A DNA stretch of 64,000 nucleotides from Nonlabens marinus S1-08 (GTDB lineage Bacteria; Bacteroidota; Bacteroidia; Flavobacteriales; Flavobacteriaceae). Positions 25,210-33,872 of the stretch are shown here, piece after piece (positions within the stretch are counted from its first letter, which is position 1; each line of letters starts with the position of its first letter). A model generated the notes under the pieces. It worked only from the letters and a program-made list of their open reading frames with translations. It was not told the DNA's origin and did not search any database. The stretch is taken from the NCBI RefSeq assembly GCF_000831385.1, contig NZ_AP014548.1, forward strand, positions 1,302,001-1,366,000, given 5' to 3'. A program made the position numbers and the translations under genes.

Positions 25210-26865
25210 TTAATTTAAGTAATCACTAAACTTGCTCTCGATATAATAGTTTTCGTCGACTACAACAGTAGATGTTGCTGTTGGAAGTTTTAGGCGTTGA
25301 GTGCTAGTAGATGGTTCGATCCTGCGGGAATCTCCATCTATGGTGATTTCCACTGGCATGTCAAATCCATCTACTACATTGACCCATCGATAGGACAAAG
25401 TCTCTTTGTCTAGGCTATACTCTAAAACTGGAATGCGCACATCTCTTAAATATTGGTCAAACACCTTGCTTAAATCGATACCACTTTGCTCAGATATATA
25501 ATTTTCAACCTGTCCAGTCGTCACCGTTTGATGATAAAATTCTTTATTCAGTCCTCGTAGAATCTGACGCCACTTTTCATCATCTGTTACCAGTTGTCTT
25601 ATGGTATGCAGCATATTAGCACCTTTATAATACATGTCTCCAGAGCCGCCGCTATTTACATCGTAGGTTCCAATGATTGGACGATTATTTGATATGCTAC
25701 CGCGTGTTCCTATTACATATTCTGCACTGGCATCTGTGCCATAATAGTAATCGAGAAACAGGTTTTCTGAATAAGCGGTGAAGCTCTCGTGTATCCACAT
25801 ATCTGCAATGTCCTTGTTGGTAATGTTGTTTGCAAACCATTCATGTCCAGCCTCGTGAATAATAATAAAATCAAATTTCAAACCCCAACCTGTTCCAGAA
25901 AGGTCCCTTCCTAAATACCCGTTTGCAAACTTGTTTCCATAGGTTACGGAGCTTTGGTGCTCCATTCCTAAGTAAGGAACTTCTACTAGTTTAAAGCTGT
26001 CCTCATAAAATGGATACGGCCCGAACCAGTGCTCGAAGGCCTCCATCATTTTAGGAGCGTCCCTAAATTGCTTTTTGGCTTTATCTAGATTGTAGGATAA
26101 TACATAATAATCCATATCTAACTTTCCCTTTTCGCCCTCATACACTTCAGAGAAATTGACGTAGTCACCTATGTTGATATTGACGCCATAATTGTTAATG
26201 GGATTGCTGACAAACCAGTGGTAGGTGGTAGTTTCATCTTCTTTAGGTTCGATCTTTCTTAATCGACCATTAGAAACATTCATCAATCCATCTGGGACAT
26301 TGACACTGATAGCCATGCTGTCCACTTCTTGATACATATGATCTTTGTTAGGCCACCAGACGCTGGCGCCTAGACCTTGATTAGAAGTTGCGATAAAATG
26401 ATTGCCGTTTTCATCCTTTTTCCATGAGAATCCACCATCCCAAGGGGCGTTCTTTGCTTCTCTAGGTTTTCCTTCATAGAAGACCTCCACGCTATTGAAT
26501 TCGCCTGTTTTTTGTTCCTCTAGCAGCGTTACAAAATGGGCATTACCATCATTTCTTACTTTCAACTCCCTATCGTTTTGTACCACTTTAAGAATGGTTA
26601 AAGGTTCTTGTAGATCGACTTGCAACACCTGGTAAGGCTCTAAGACCTGGTAATGAATCACGTTAGAACCTGAGATAAACTTCTCGTCTGGTTGCACTTT
26701 TACATTGAGGTCGTAATAGGTTATGTCCCACCAGGCACGCTCTGGCGTGATGGAACCACGTAGTGTATCCTGATGTGTGAATTGATCTCTGTCGGCTAGA
26801 ATCTGGGCATTGATACCGCTGATAGTGGCAATTGTAAAGATTAGGGATGCAAATAATTTTCTCAT
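25210..26865 (-). CDS. M1-family metallo-aminopeptidase, exported
   Basis: 551 residues with a signal peptide (about 1-20, ending INAQ). The zinc site is HEAGH (His337, His341) with Glu360 in WIHESF, and the substrate-binding GMEHQS segment (about 300-305) takes the place of the usual GAMEN motif. An N-terminal beta domain precedes the catalytic part. At 551 residues it lacks most of the helical C-terminal domain of long M1 enzymes. Role: removal of N-terminal residues from peptides in the periplasm or outside the cell. Confidence 0.92.
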   Translation of the reverse strand: MRKLFASLIFTIATISGINAQILADRDQFTHQDTLRGSITPERAWWDITYYDLNVKVQPDEKFISGSNVIHYQVLEPYQVLQVDLQEPLTILKVVQNDRELKVRNDGNAHFVTLLEEQKTGEFNSVEVFYEGKPREAKNAPWDGGFSWKKDENGNHFIATSNQGLGASVWWPNKDHMYQEVDSMAISVNVPDGLMNVSNGRLRKIEPKEDETTTYHWFVSNPINNYGVNINIGDYVNFSEVYEGEKGKLDMDYYVLSYNLDKAKKQFRDAPKMMEAFEHWFGPYPFYEDSFKLVEVPYLGMEHQSSVTYGNKFANGYLGRDLSGTGWGLKFDFIIIHEAGHEWFANNITNKDIADMWIHESFTAYSENLFLDYYYGTDASAEYVIGTRGSISNNRPIIGTYDVNSGGSGDMYYKGANMLHTIRQLVTDDEKWRQILRGLNKEFYHQTVTTGQVENYISEQSGIDLSKVFDQYLRDVRIPVLEYSLDKETLSYRWVNVVDGFDMPVEITIDGDSRRIEPSTSTQRLKLPTATSTVVVDENYYIESKFSDYLN

Positions 26866-26964
26866 TTCAATAGGTATAACACAATCAACTAAATAATAAC
26901 TTTTATGAATCTTTTCTTCTTTATAGTTGCTGACTAAGCTCGAAGCTTTATTTCTACTAACTAC

Positions 26965-27972
26965 TCAAAACCTGGAATACGCCTCTGAAACAGTAGTTGC
27001 TCCTATTTTACCTTGTGGAGTAAAGAGTTTATCAAATCCTCGTCGGCCTTGTTCTGCATGATGTTTCCATAAAAAGCCGCCAGCAAACCACTCCTGATTC
27101 CAGATCGTGTCATATTGTGCTTGTAACAACTGCTGTTGGGCCTGCTCGTTACTTTCCTGTGTCTCGTCAGCGCTCTTCCAGGGCTCTTTTCCGGCATAAT
27201 CGGCACTGGTGTAGCCATATTCTGCAAAGAGAATTTTTTTATTATGCTTTCGCGAAAGCGAACTCAATTCATCCATCCAGGAACTCCAACCTGCTTTTGC
27301 GGTGGCCACATCTGGTGTTTTTTGATCGCTTACGGGAAAGTAGGCGTCGATGCCTATGTAATCCATTTGATCCCAAAAAGGCACGTGTTTATAGCTGTCC
27401 CAATTCCCGGCATACGTGAGTTTTCCTTTATAAACCGAACGAATCTTTTTGACAAGATCGTTCCAGTACTCAGGCCTAGCAGTGACGAAAGATTCCAGTT
27501 CAGTTCCTATGCAGAATATCTCTGTATTGGTTTGCTCAGCTACTTGAGCGTGATCCATTATGAATCGCTCGTAGGTGGCAGCAAGTGTGTCCCAGCGGCT
27601 TTCATCTGGCATTTCTATCGTTCCTGTGTATACTCCACGTCCTATCCAGATTTGTGGTTTGAGCATCACCCTTAAACCTTTAGAATGGAATATGTCAATA
27701 GTAGATTTAGTACCGGCTAATCGCTCGCCCCACCATTGCCGACTGCTATTGTAGTTCACTGCTGGGTTTTCCATGTCGCGCATAAAGCCGTAAGGATGAA
27801 CGGACACATAGTTAGCATTGTAATTTTTAATGGGCTGGACTACAGCGTCATTGATGGTATCGCGGGTTGCGACAAAGGAGATTCCTTTAATTAACTCTGG
27901 TGGTGTAGGCTTTTGAGCGTCGCAAGAGGAAAGAATAACCGCTGCAAAACATATAGAAATAAATAGCTTCAT
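26965..27972 (-). CDS. Glycoside-hydrolase-like lipoprotein (GH113-like TIM barrel)
   Basis: 335 residues from ATG at 27972; an ATG at 27987 would add five. The lipobox is ILSSC. The barrel shows VSVHPYGFMRD, LRVMLKPQIWIG, FCIGTELESF (likely acid/base Glu), DYIGIDAYFPVS and ILFAEYGYTS (likely nucleophile Glu), a layout that fits GH113-type retaining enzymes. Family members act on mannans, but the substrate here is unknown. A dispersed palindrome encodes SLSRKHNK just before the ILFAEYGYTS strand, in a surface helix. Confidence 0.6.
   Translation of the reverse strand: MKLFISICFAAVILSSCDAQKPTPPELIKGISFVATRDTINDAVVQPIKNYNANYVSVHPYGFMRDMENPAVNYNSSRQWWGERLAGTKSTIDIFHSKGLRVMLKPQIWIGRGVYTGTIEMPDESRWDTLAATYERFIMDHAQVAEQTNTEIFCIGTELESFVTARPEYWNDLVKKIRSVYKGKLTYAGNWDSYKHVPFWDQMDYIGIDAYFPVSDQKTPDVATAKAGWSSWMDELSSLSRKHNKKILFAEYGYTSADYAGKEPWKSADETQESNEQAQQQLLQAQYDTIWNQEWFAGGFLWKHHAEQGRRGFDKLFTPQGKIGATTVSEAYSRF
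27246..27260. repeat. Dispersed palindrome, copy 6 (inside glycosidase-like gene)
   Basis: 15 of 16 core bases (first base T). Read as LSRK on the minus strand. Confidence 0.85.
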
Positions 27973-28078
27973 AAATTTCAACAGCATATGGAAAGGTTTA
28001 GTGCAGCAAACAATTGTATGATTTCATTCATAAAAATTGCTTTTCAAATATAGCTTTCACAGATGAATCTGGCTTGAC

Positions 28079-28795
28079 TTATTTTCCATTAAGACTCCAA
28101 TCATAATCCATGTATTCAACCTTAAAACCATCAGGAATGGCATTTTCACGGTAGGTGTTTATATAAGCGGTCAGCGTTTGTTTTTTAGTAAAATCTGCAT
28201 TGTACCAGTCAAAGATCTTTGAAACGATTGCCTTCTTTTCATGCATGTCTAGCTTAACAATCGCTGGATTGTTGATCGCCGCTTTAGTTTGTTTTTTTAA
28301 TAGAAACTCCACATTTTCTGCGGTAAATGGTTTTTCTTGTAATGGCGGGCAACTTACAGCACCACAAACCAAAACAAAATGTAAGCGAGCATCTGAGAAT
28401 TCTTTGAAAAGCATCTCTTTCTCTAGTTCATTCAGGGACACTTTCTTCTTTCCTAGCTCGTAATTTTTAGCGTCAAAAAAGTTATTGATGTCCATTACTG
28501 ATGCCGTAGGATAGGCATCCACAATTCCCTTGATGGTGAAAACATTGTAGGCATTGATGAATAATGCCTTGCGTTCATTGGCGTTAAGGCTAGCTAGATC
28601 TATATTCATTAAGGCGTTCAGAGCCGTGTTCAAGGTTTTAGAGTCTTTCTTGATGGCCGCGTAATCTACCTTACCGTTCATAACCCGTGCTTGAAACAAT
28701 TCCTTAGTAGCTGTATTAAATGTTGATAATTGCGCTTTCGCGAAAGCGAAACTCCCCAACATCACTACCATAAGCATTATATTCTTTAATTTCAT
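28079..28795 (-). CDS. DUF547 exported protein (copy 2)
   Basis: 238 residues from ATG at 28795 (MKLKNIMLMVVMLGS); the frame is open nine codons further. It has a type I signal peptide ending FAFAKA-Q rather than a lipobox, and that cleavage site is encoded by a dispersed palindrome. The DUF547 core is FINAYNVFTIKGIV, KKVSLNELEKEML and HFVLVCGAVSCPPL, ending DYDWSLNGK as in copy 1. Function unknown. It is divergent from the flavoprotein gene at 28995. Confidence 0.82.
   Translation of the reverse strand: MKLKNIMLMVVMLGSFAFAKAQLSTFNTATKELFQARVMNGKVDYAAIKKDSKTLNTALNALMNIDLASLNANERKALFINAYNVFTIKGIVDAYPTASVMDINNFFDAKNYELGKKKVSLNELEKEMLFKEFSDARLHFVLVCGAVSCPPLQEKPFTAENVEFLLKKQTKAAINNPAIVKLDMHEKKAIVSKIFDWYNADFTKKQTLTAYINTYRENAIPDGFKVEYMDYDWSLNGK
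28733..28748. repeat. Dispersed palindrome, copy 7 (encodes a signal-peptide cleavage site)
   Basis: Perfect core, read as FAFAKA immediately before the predicted mature N-terminus (Gln) of the DUF547 protein. Confidence 0.9.
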
Positions 28796-28994
28796 AAATT
28801 GATTTTCTAGATTATTCACCATTCTCTAAATTACAATTATCAAGCCACTTCTTTGAATACTAGTTGGATGAAACGCTAGAATTAAAGCGTAGACCTTCCA
28901 AAAATCAATATGAGGTCATGCTACCCCATTCTTTTGATTTGTTGTTGTAGCTTTAAGGTCGCTAGGTCAATCATCAAAAAACCCGATAATTAAT

Positions 28995-30290
28995 ATGGAA
29001 CACATCGTTATCCTGGGTAACGGCATCGCAGGAATTACGGCCGCCCGACACATACGTAAATTGTCGGACAAGCGTATTACCGTGATCAGTGCAGAGACCG
29101 ATTATTTCTTCTCCCGCACCGCACTGATGTATGTTTACATGGGACATATGAAGTTTGAAAACACCCAGCCTTATGAGAACTGGTTTTGGGAAAAGAATCG
29201 GATTGATCTAAAACGTGGCTATGTCAAGCATGTTTATACAGATTCCAAAACCCTGTCTTTGGAAACCGGTGAGCAGTTCAAGTACGATAAACTGGTGCTG
29301 GCTACAGGTAGCATACCCAGCAAATATGGCTGGCCGGGAGAAAATATTCAAGGTGTCCAGGGTCTGGTTTCTAAACAGGATCTGGAAATGCTGGAAATCA
29401 ATGCGCCCAATAATGAAGTTTGTAAACGAGCGGTACTGATAGGTGGGGGTTTGATAGGAGTGGAGCTGTCAGAAATGTTACACACCCGAAAGATACCGGT
29501 CACTTTTCTGGTAAGGGAAGAAGGATTCTGGAGAGGAGTTTTACCTAAAGCTGACGCGAGTATGATCTCTGACCATATCATCTCTCATGGAATTGACCTG
29601 CGGCATGGAGAAGAACTGGAAGAAATTATAGGCGATGAAAATGGCCGGGTAAAAGCAATAAAAACAAAAAATGGTGAAACCATTGAGTGCAACCTCGTTG
29701 GGATTTGCACAGGTGTGCGACCACAAATAGGCTTTCTTGCCGGTAGCGGTATAGAAACAGATAAGGGAATTCTTGTAGATCGATATTTACAAACTAACAT
29801 TGAAGGTGTATACGCTATAGGTGATTGTGCCCAGCAACGCGAGCCGGTAGGGGAGCGCAAGGCAGTGGAAGCAGTCTGGTACACCAGTCGCATGATGGGA
29901 GAAACCCTGGCCCAGACTTTATGTGGTAATCCCATGAAGTGGATTCCGGGACCCTGGTTTAACAGCGCCAAGTTTATGGACATTGAATACCAGACTTATG
30001 GATGGGTGTGGAATGAACCTAAAGAAGGTCACGAACATTACCACTGGCAGGACGACAAGAATGAGCGTGCCATTACCATTGAATATGATGTAGCTTCCAG
30101 GACCTTTATAGGAATCAACACCTTTGGCATTCGTATGAAGCATGATGTGTTTGATAAATGGTTGCGGGATGGAGCGACTGTTGATGTCGTGATATCGCGT
30201 TTAAATGAATCTGCCTTTGATCCTGAATTTTATAAAAGCTGTTTTAAGACCATCAAAAAAGATTTCCAAGAACAAAAAACCACGTCCTAA
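28995..30290 (+). CDS. FAD-dependent pyridine-nucleotide oxidoreductase
   Basis: 431 residues, soluble. FAD site GNGIAGITAARH (about 8-19), LVLATGS (about 102-108), a second Rossmann motif GGGLIGVELSEML for NAD(P)H (about 150-162) and the FAD ribityl motif GVYAIGDCAQ (about 272-281). It lacks the CxxxxC redox pair of disulfide reductases, so it resembles rubredoxin- or ferredoxin-reductase-type enzymes. The next gene, 38 bp downstream, encodes a membrane Fe-S protein, which is a plausible electron partner. Confidence 0.85.
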   Translation: MEHIVILGNGIAGITAARHIRKLSDKRITVISAETDYFFSRTALMYVYMGHMKFENTQPYENWFWEKNRIDLKRGYVKHVYTDSKTLSLETGEQFKYDKLVLATGSIPSKYGWPGENIQGVQGLVSKQDLEMLEINAPNNEVCKRAVLIGGGLIGVELSEMLHTRKIPVTFLVREEGFWRGVLPKADASMISDHIISHGIDLRHGEELEEIIGDENGRVKAIKTKNGETIECNLVGICTGVRPQIGFLAGSGIETDKGILVDRYLQTNIEGVYAIGDCAQQREPVGERKAVEAVWYTSRMMGETLAQTLCGNPMKWIPGPWFNSAKFMDIEYQTYGWVWNEPKEGHEHYHWQDDKNERAITIEYDVASRTFIGINTFGIRMKHDVFDKWLRDGATVDVVISRLNESAFDPEFYKSCFKTIKKDFQEQKTTS

Positions 30291-30328
30291 CTTATAGGAT
30301 TTTAATCATTACATAAAGACCCAATTTT

Positions 30329-32242
30329 ATGTCCGACTTCCAGCGTAATATGTCACTCACCGGTGAACCACCCAAATCTCTGACTCCTGGTCAAAAGATC
30401 TCTACCGCAGTAGGTTTTTTCGGTTTGGCGGTTCTGATACTGGCTAACTTCAATGTGAATTTTCCTAATAAAACCTTATGGTTAACCATCGCGTTAAGCA
30501 GCATCCTTTTAGGGGTGATAGGTTTCTCTTGGGCTTCTTATGCAGGAAAAAATGCCGGTATCAAAAATGACGGCGTGATGTTCAAATCCTTTACCAGTCG
30601 TGGATTATTGGCATGGATTGGAATATTGACACTCAGCGGTTTTTATGTGATCCTTTATTTTTACCCTGAATATTTGGGTCTTGTACAAGATGGCGAGAAT
30701 ACTGGTGTTATCGCACTGTTTGATCCCTTATCCCAACTATTGAGTGGCCAACCTGCGAGCCAGTGGTTTGTTTACGGTGTTTTTTATACACTCGCCATAG
30801 TTTCTTTCGGGATAAAATTCATCTGGAAATACCGTCATAATAGGTATGAGATCATTCGTACCATAAGCGTGATGTTCTTTCAGACATCATTTGCTTTTAT
30901 GATACCGCAAATAATGATAAGCCTTAACCAACCTTATTATGATTTTAAGAACGTATGGCCTCTTAATTATGACCTGTTTGCCGGTTACCGACTGGATCAG
31001 TTTTTAAGTGCAGGAAACTTTGGGGTGGCCATGTTGATTTTTGGGGTGGCTTCTATATTAATTATCACACCTATTTTGACATTCAAATATGGAAAGCGCT
31101 GGTATTGCAGTTGGGTTTGTGGATGCGGTGGACTGGCCGAAACTGCCGGTGACCCATTCCGTCATTTGTCCAATAAAAAACTTTATGCCTGGAATATAGA
31201 GCGCTGGGTCGTTCACAGTGTGGTGGTATTTGTGGTGGTCATGACAACCGCAGTGGTTTATTCCTATTTAAAAGGAAACGAATCAGCTTCAAGTATAGGC
31301 TCCTGGAATGACTTTAGTGACAAAGTGGTTTTTATAGGTGCTCAGGATCAAAAACCCATACACGAGGTAGTCCTTGCCGCACAGGAAGCAGGTGCCTCCA
31401 GAGTGGTTTACGTAGATCGTTCAGAATCTGAAAGTCCCATAGAATTAGCATCTAAAGAAGATATCAACATTCCTTTTCATGTCGTTAATGAAGAGAATAA
31501 TGCTGGGAGTATTCAAAAAATTAAAGAACAGAAACAAGCGACCCTAGTTCCCGTGGATGAAAGCAAGTCTGCTTTTACTATTGTAGAAGGCACCCAAAGC
31601 GCCTTTTTTGACAATGTCTGGCTCAGTAAAGAAGCCTTTGTTTGGGGAGTTATTGGTTTATTGACCCTCATATTTGGCCTGGTTTTTATCTTTCGCAGGG
31701 ACCGGTTGGCTAAAGACGCTAAAATTGGCGCTATAGGCTATTTCGTCATCGTCATTGGGCTGCTGTTATTCACTTATTTTGACCCTTCGACTAACTTGTT
31801 TTTGTTTGAGTCCTGGAAACTCAATCAATTTTATGGCTTCCTCATTGGTGCCATTTTCTCTGGAGTGATTGGCACCGGCTTTTATCCCATTTTTGGAAAT
31901 CGGGTATGGTGCAGGTTTGGTTGTCCCATGGCAGCGATACTTGGCTTTCAGCAGCGTATGTTTTCGAGATTCCGCATTACTACTAATGGCGGGCAGTGCA
32001 TTTCCTGCGGGAATTGCTCAGTGTACTGTGAGATGGGAATTGATGTGCGGGCCTATGCTCAAAAGGGTGAAAATATCATACGTTCCAGCTGCGTGGGCTG
32101 TGGTATTTGTAGTGCGGTTTGCCCGCGTGGAGTTTTAAAGTTGGAAAACGGCCCTTTAGAAGGTCGCATCAACAGCGATGCGGTATTGCAGGGTCAGGAT
32201 CCAGATTTGATGGCCTTGTTGAGCAATAATAAAAATTCCTAA
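30329..32242 (+). CDS. Membrane 4Fe-4S electron-transfer protein (NapH/NosR-like)
   Basis: 637 residues. Several membrane helices lie at about 30-50, 60-80, 90-110, 145-165, 185-205 and 235-260; YCSWVCGCGGLAE is the CxxxC-type motif of NapH/CcoG/NosR proteins. A soluble insert (about 325-430) separates this from more helices and WCRFGCPMAA. The C-terminus has two 4Fe-4S motifs, CISCGNCSVYC and CVGCGICSAVCP. Known relatives pass electrons across the inner membrane. Pairing with the upstream flavoprotein suggests NAD(P)H to membrane Fe-S transfer; the acceptor is unknown. Confidence 0.82.
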   Translation: MSDFQRNMSLTGEPPKSLTPGQKISTAVGFFGLAVLILANFNVNFPNKTLWLTIALSSILLGVIGFSWASYAGKNAGIKNDGVMFKSFTSRGLLAWIGILTLSGFYVILYFYPEYLGLVQDGENTGVIALFDPLSQLLSGQPASQWFVYGVFYTLAIVSFGIKFIWKYRHNRYEIIRTISVMFFQTSFAFMIPQIMISLNQPYYDFKNVWPLNYDLFAGYRLDQFLSAGNFGVAMLIFGVASILIITPILTFKYGKRWYCSWVCGCGGLAETAGDPFRHLSNKKLYAWNIERWVVHSVVVFVVVMTTAVVYSYLKGNESASSIGSWNDFSDKVVFIGAQDQKPIHEVVLAAQEAGASRVVYVDRSESESPIELASKEDINIPFHVVNEENNAGSIQKIKEQKQATLVPVDESKSAFTIVEGTQSAFFDNVWLSKEAFVWGVIGLLTLIFGLVFIFRRDRLAKDAKIGAIGYFVIVIGLLLFTYFDPSTNLFLFESWKLNQFYGFLIGAIFSGVIGTGFYPIFGNRVWCRFGCPMAAILGFQQRMFSRFRITTNGGQCISCGNCSVYCEMGIDVRAYAQKGENIIRSSCVGCGICSAVCPRGVLKLENGPLEGRINSDAVLQGQDPDLMALLSNNKNS

Positions 32243-32604
32243 TTTCTGATTATTGATTTGCTGTCACAAATCGTGATTGCCGATTTCACAAAAATCATAT
32301 AATTCTAATTGCTCGTCACGCAGTTGGAGTTTTGATAACTTTACTATACCTGGTCTTCGAGTGCCTCAGATCTCTCGTTTTAAACTAAATCGAGCATTGA
32401 GGCTTTCTAAACGCGGCTTTAGTTACTACATAATTGTCAACTGCGACTGTAAGCTGAATACTTATTACGCTTTCGCGCCCGCCTGCCGGCGGGCAGGAAA
32501 GCGAACTAATCCACCAACATTAAAAAAGTAGGAAAACAGCTCATTTTTTCTAACTTCCTTAACTGCAAGGCTTTGATTTAGTTCCTAAATTAGAAATAAA
32601 AATC
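32243..32604. other. Gene-free interval with a nested palindrome
   Basis: I see no credible gene: an 84-codon ORF at 32277-32531 has no homology I recognise and runs through the palindrome. The interval contains the split palindrome (32468-32503) and ATCGAGCATTGAGGC at about 32388-32402, which recurs near 38769. No clear promoter for the SDR gene is visible. Confidence 0.6.
32468..32503. repeat. Dispersed palindrome, copy 8, split by a second palindrome
   Basis: CGCTTTCGCG (32468-32477) and AAAGCG (32498-32503) are the two parts of one core. Between them lie exactly 20 bases (32478-32497) that form overlapping stems, CCCGCC-TGCC-GGCGGG and CCTGCC-GGCG-GGCAGG. No base of the outer repeat is lost. 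Confidence 0.85.
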
Positions 32605-33342
32605 ATGAAAAAGACAGTCATAGTTACAGGAGCCGCGAGCGGATTGGGAAAAGCGATCGCGATGAGATTCGGCAAAGAAGGTTACAATGTCGTGGTTTCC
32701 GATATCGATAAAGACGATTCTGAAGAAGTGGTAAAAGCCATTAAAGAGGCTGGTGGATCATCCCATTTTATTAAAGCAGACGTTTCTAAAAAGTCGGAAT
32801 GTGAAACTTTGGTCGCTAAAACCGTAGAGAAATTTGGCGCGCTGCACGCAGCGGTCAACAATGCTGGAGTTAGTGGAGAAATGGCGCTGACGGCAGACTA
32901 TCCTCAAGAAAATTACGAAAAGGTCATTGCCATCAATCAAAACGGAGTCTTATATGGTTGCCAAGCGCAAATTCCAGCCATGTTAGAAGCTGGTGGTGGG
33001 GCGATCGTCAATATGTCTAGCATGCTAGGATCTGTTGGTTCTGCACAATCAGTAGCTTATGTTATGGCTAAACATGCGGTAGTTGGATTGACTAAAACTG
33101 CTGGGATCGAATATGCCAAAAAAGGAATACGTATCAATGCCGTAGGTCCAGGATATATCGAGACGCCATTATTAGAAGTGTTGGATGAAGAGCAAAGAGA
33201 ACAACTCGTTGAAGCGCATCCTATAGGCCGATTTGGAAAACCTGATGAGGTGGCAAACTTAGTCTACTGGCTCGCCAGCGATGAGGCAAGTTTCGTGAGC
33301 GGATCCTATCATGTTATTGATGGAGGTTATACGGCGAAATAG
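32605..33342 (+). CDS. Short-chain dehydrogenase/reductase (classical SDR)
   Basis: 245 residues. Cofactor motif TGAASGLG (8-15), NNAG (about 88-91), catalytic Ser in MSSML (about 138) and YVMAK with Tyr152 and Lys156, then PGYIETPL. The Asp at the end of strand 2 (VVSDIDKDD) favours NAD(H). Role: oxidation or reduction of an alcohol or ketone of unknown identity. It is flanked by intergenic palindromes on both sides. Confidence 0.93.
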   Translation: MKKTVIVTGAASGLGKAIAMRFGKEGYNVVVSDIDKDDSEEVVKAIKEAGGSSHFIKADVSKKSECETLVAKTVEKFGALHAAVNNAGVSGEMALTADYPQENYEKVIAINQNGVLYGCQAQIPAMLEAGGGAIVNMSSMLGSVGSAQSVAYVMAKHAVVGLTKTAGIEYAKKGIRINAVGPGYIETPLLEVLDEEQREQLVEAHPIGRFGKPDEVANLVYWLASDEASFVSGSYHVIDGGYTAK

Positions 33343-33418
33343 TAGCTGACGCTACAAATTTCAAATTCCAAATTTTCAACCGAGGAATTGGATTTTTTTA
33401 ATTTTGATAATTGTCTAT

Positions 33419-33433
33419 GCTTTCGCGAAAGCG
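33419..33433. repeat. Dispersed palindrome, copy 9
   Basis: 15 of 16 core bases, 28 bp before the ATG at 33462. Confidence 0.85.
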
Positions 33434-33461
33434 AACTGTATAATAGTTTATATTGATTGCA

Positions 33462-33863
33462 ATGAAATTCGTGATACTACTGTTTTTATTTTTTGGGATG
33501 GTTTGTTCTGCTCAAAAGGCAGATTATAGATCTACTCTAAAAAAGATGGATAGTTTGAATCAGGTTAAACTGGATACAGGTATTGACATGATGAGCACGG
33601 AACGGAGCTACTTTTTAGAACTTCACCAATTAATGAATGAAGTTTACCATGATCTTTTAAAACATAAAACCTCCCAAGATTTTGAAAAGGAGCAAATGGA
33701 ATGGTTGCAATTCTTTGAAGAAAAATCTATAAAAATATGGAAACCTATAAATGAGTCTGTGGAGAAAAATGAATGGTTAGGACTTGACGCACAATTGATA
33801 GTTTATGGACAACAGGCAGACCTTGTACATGAAAGAATCATAGTGTTGATCAATCAATTTTAA
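33462..33863 (+). CDS. Small exported protein of unknown function
   Basis: 133 residues from ATG at 33462. A signal peptide (about 1-17, ending VCSAQ) precedes a charged helical protein. The segment LNEVYHDLLKHKTSQDFEKEQMEWLQFFEEK loosely resembles the repeat of DUF1311/LprI-type proteins but lacks their cysteines. I do not assign a family. It converges with the YpdA-like gene, 9 bp apart. Confidence 0.6.
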   Translation: MKFVILLFLFFGMVCSAQKADYRSTLKKMDSLNQVKLDTGIDMMSTERSYFLELHQLMNEVYHDLLKHKTSQDFEKEQMEWLQFFEEKSIKIWKPINESVEKNEWLGLDAQLIVYGQQADLVHERIIVLINQF

Positions 33864-33872
33864 GATTTTAAT

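Noticed and set aside
32277..32531. 84-codon ORF between the Fe-S protein and SDR genes
   Set aside because: It runs through the split palindrome, has no recognised motif and its composition is that of non-coding repeat DNA.
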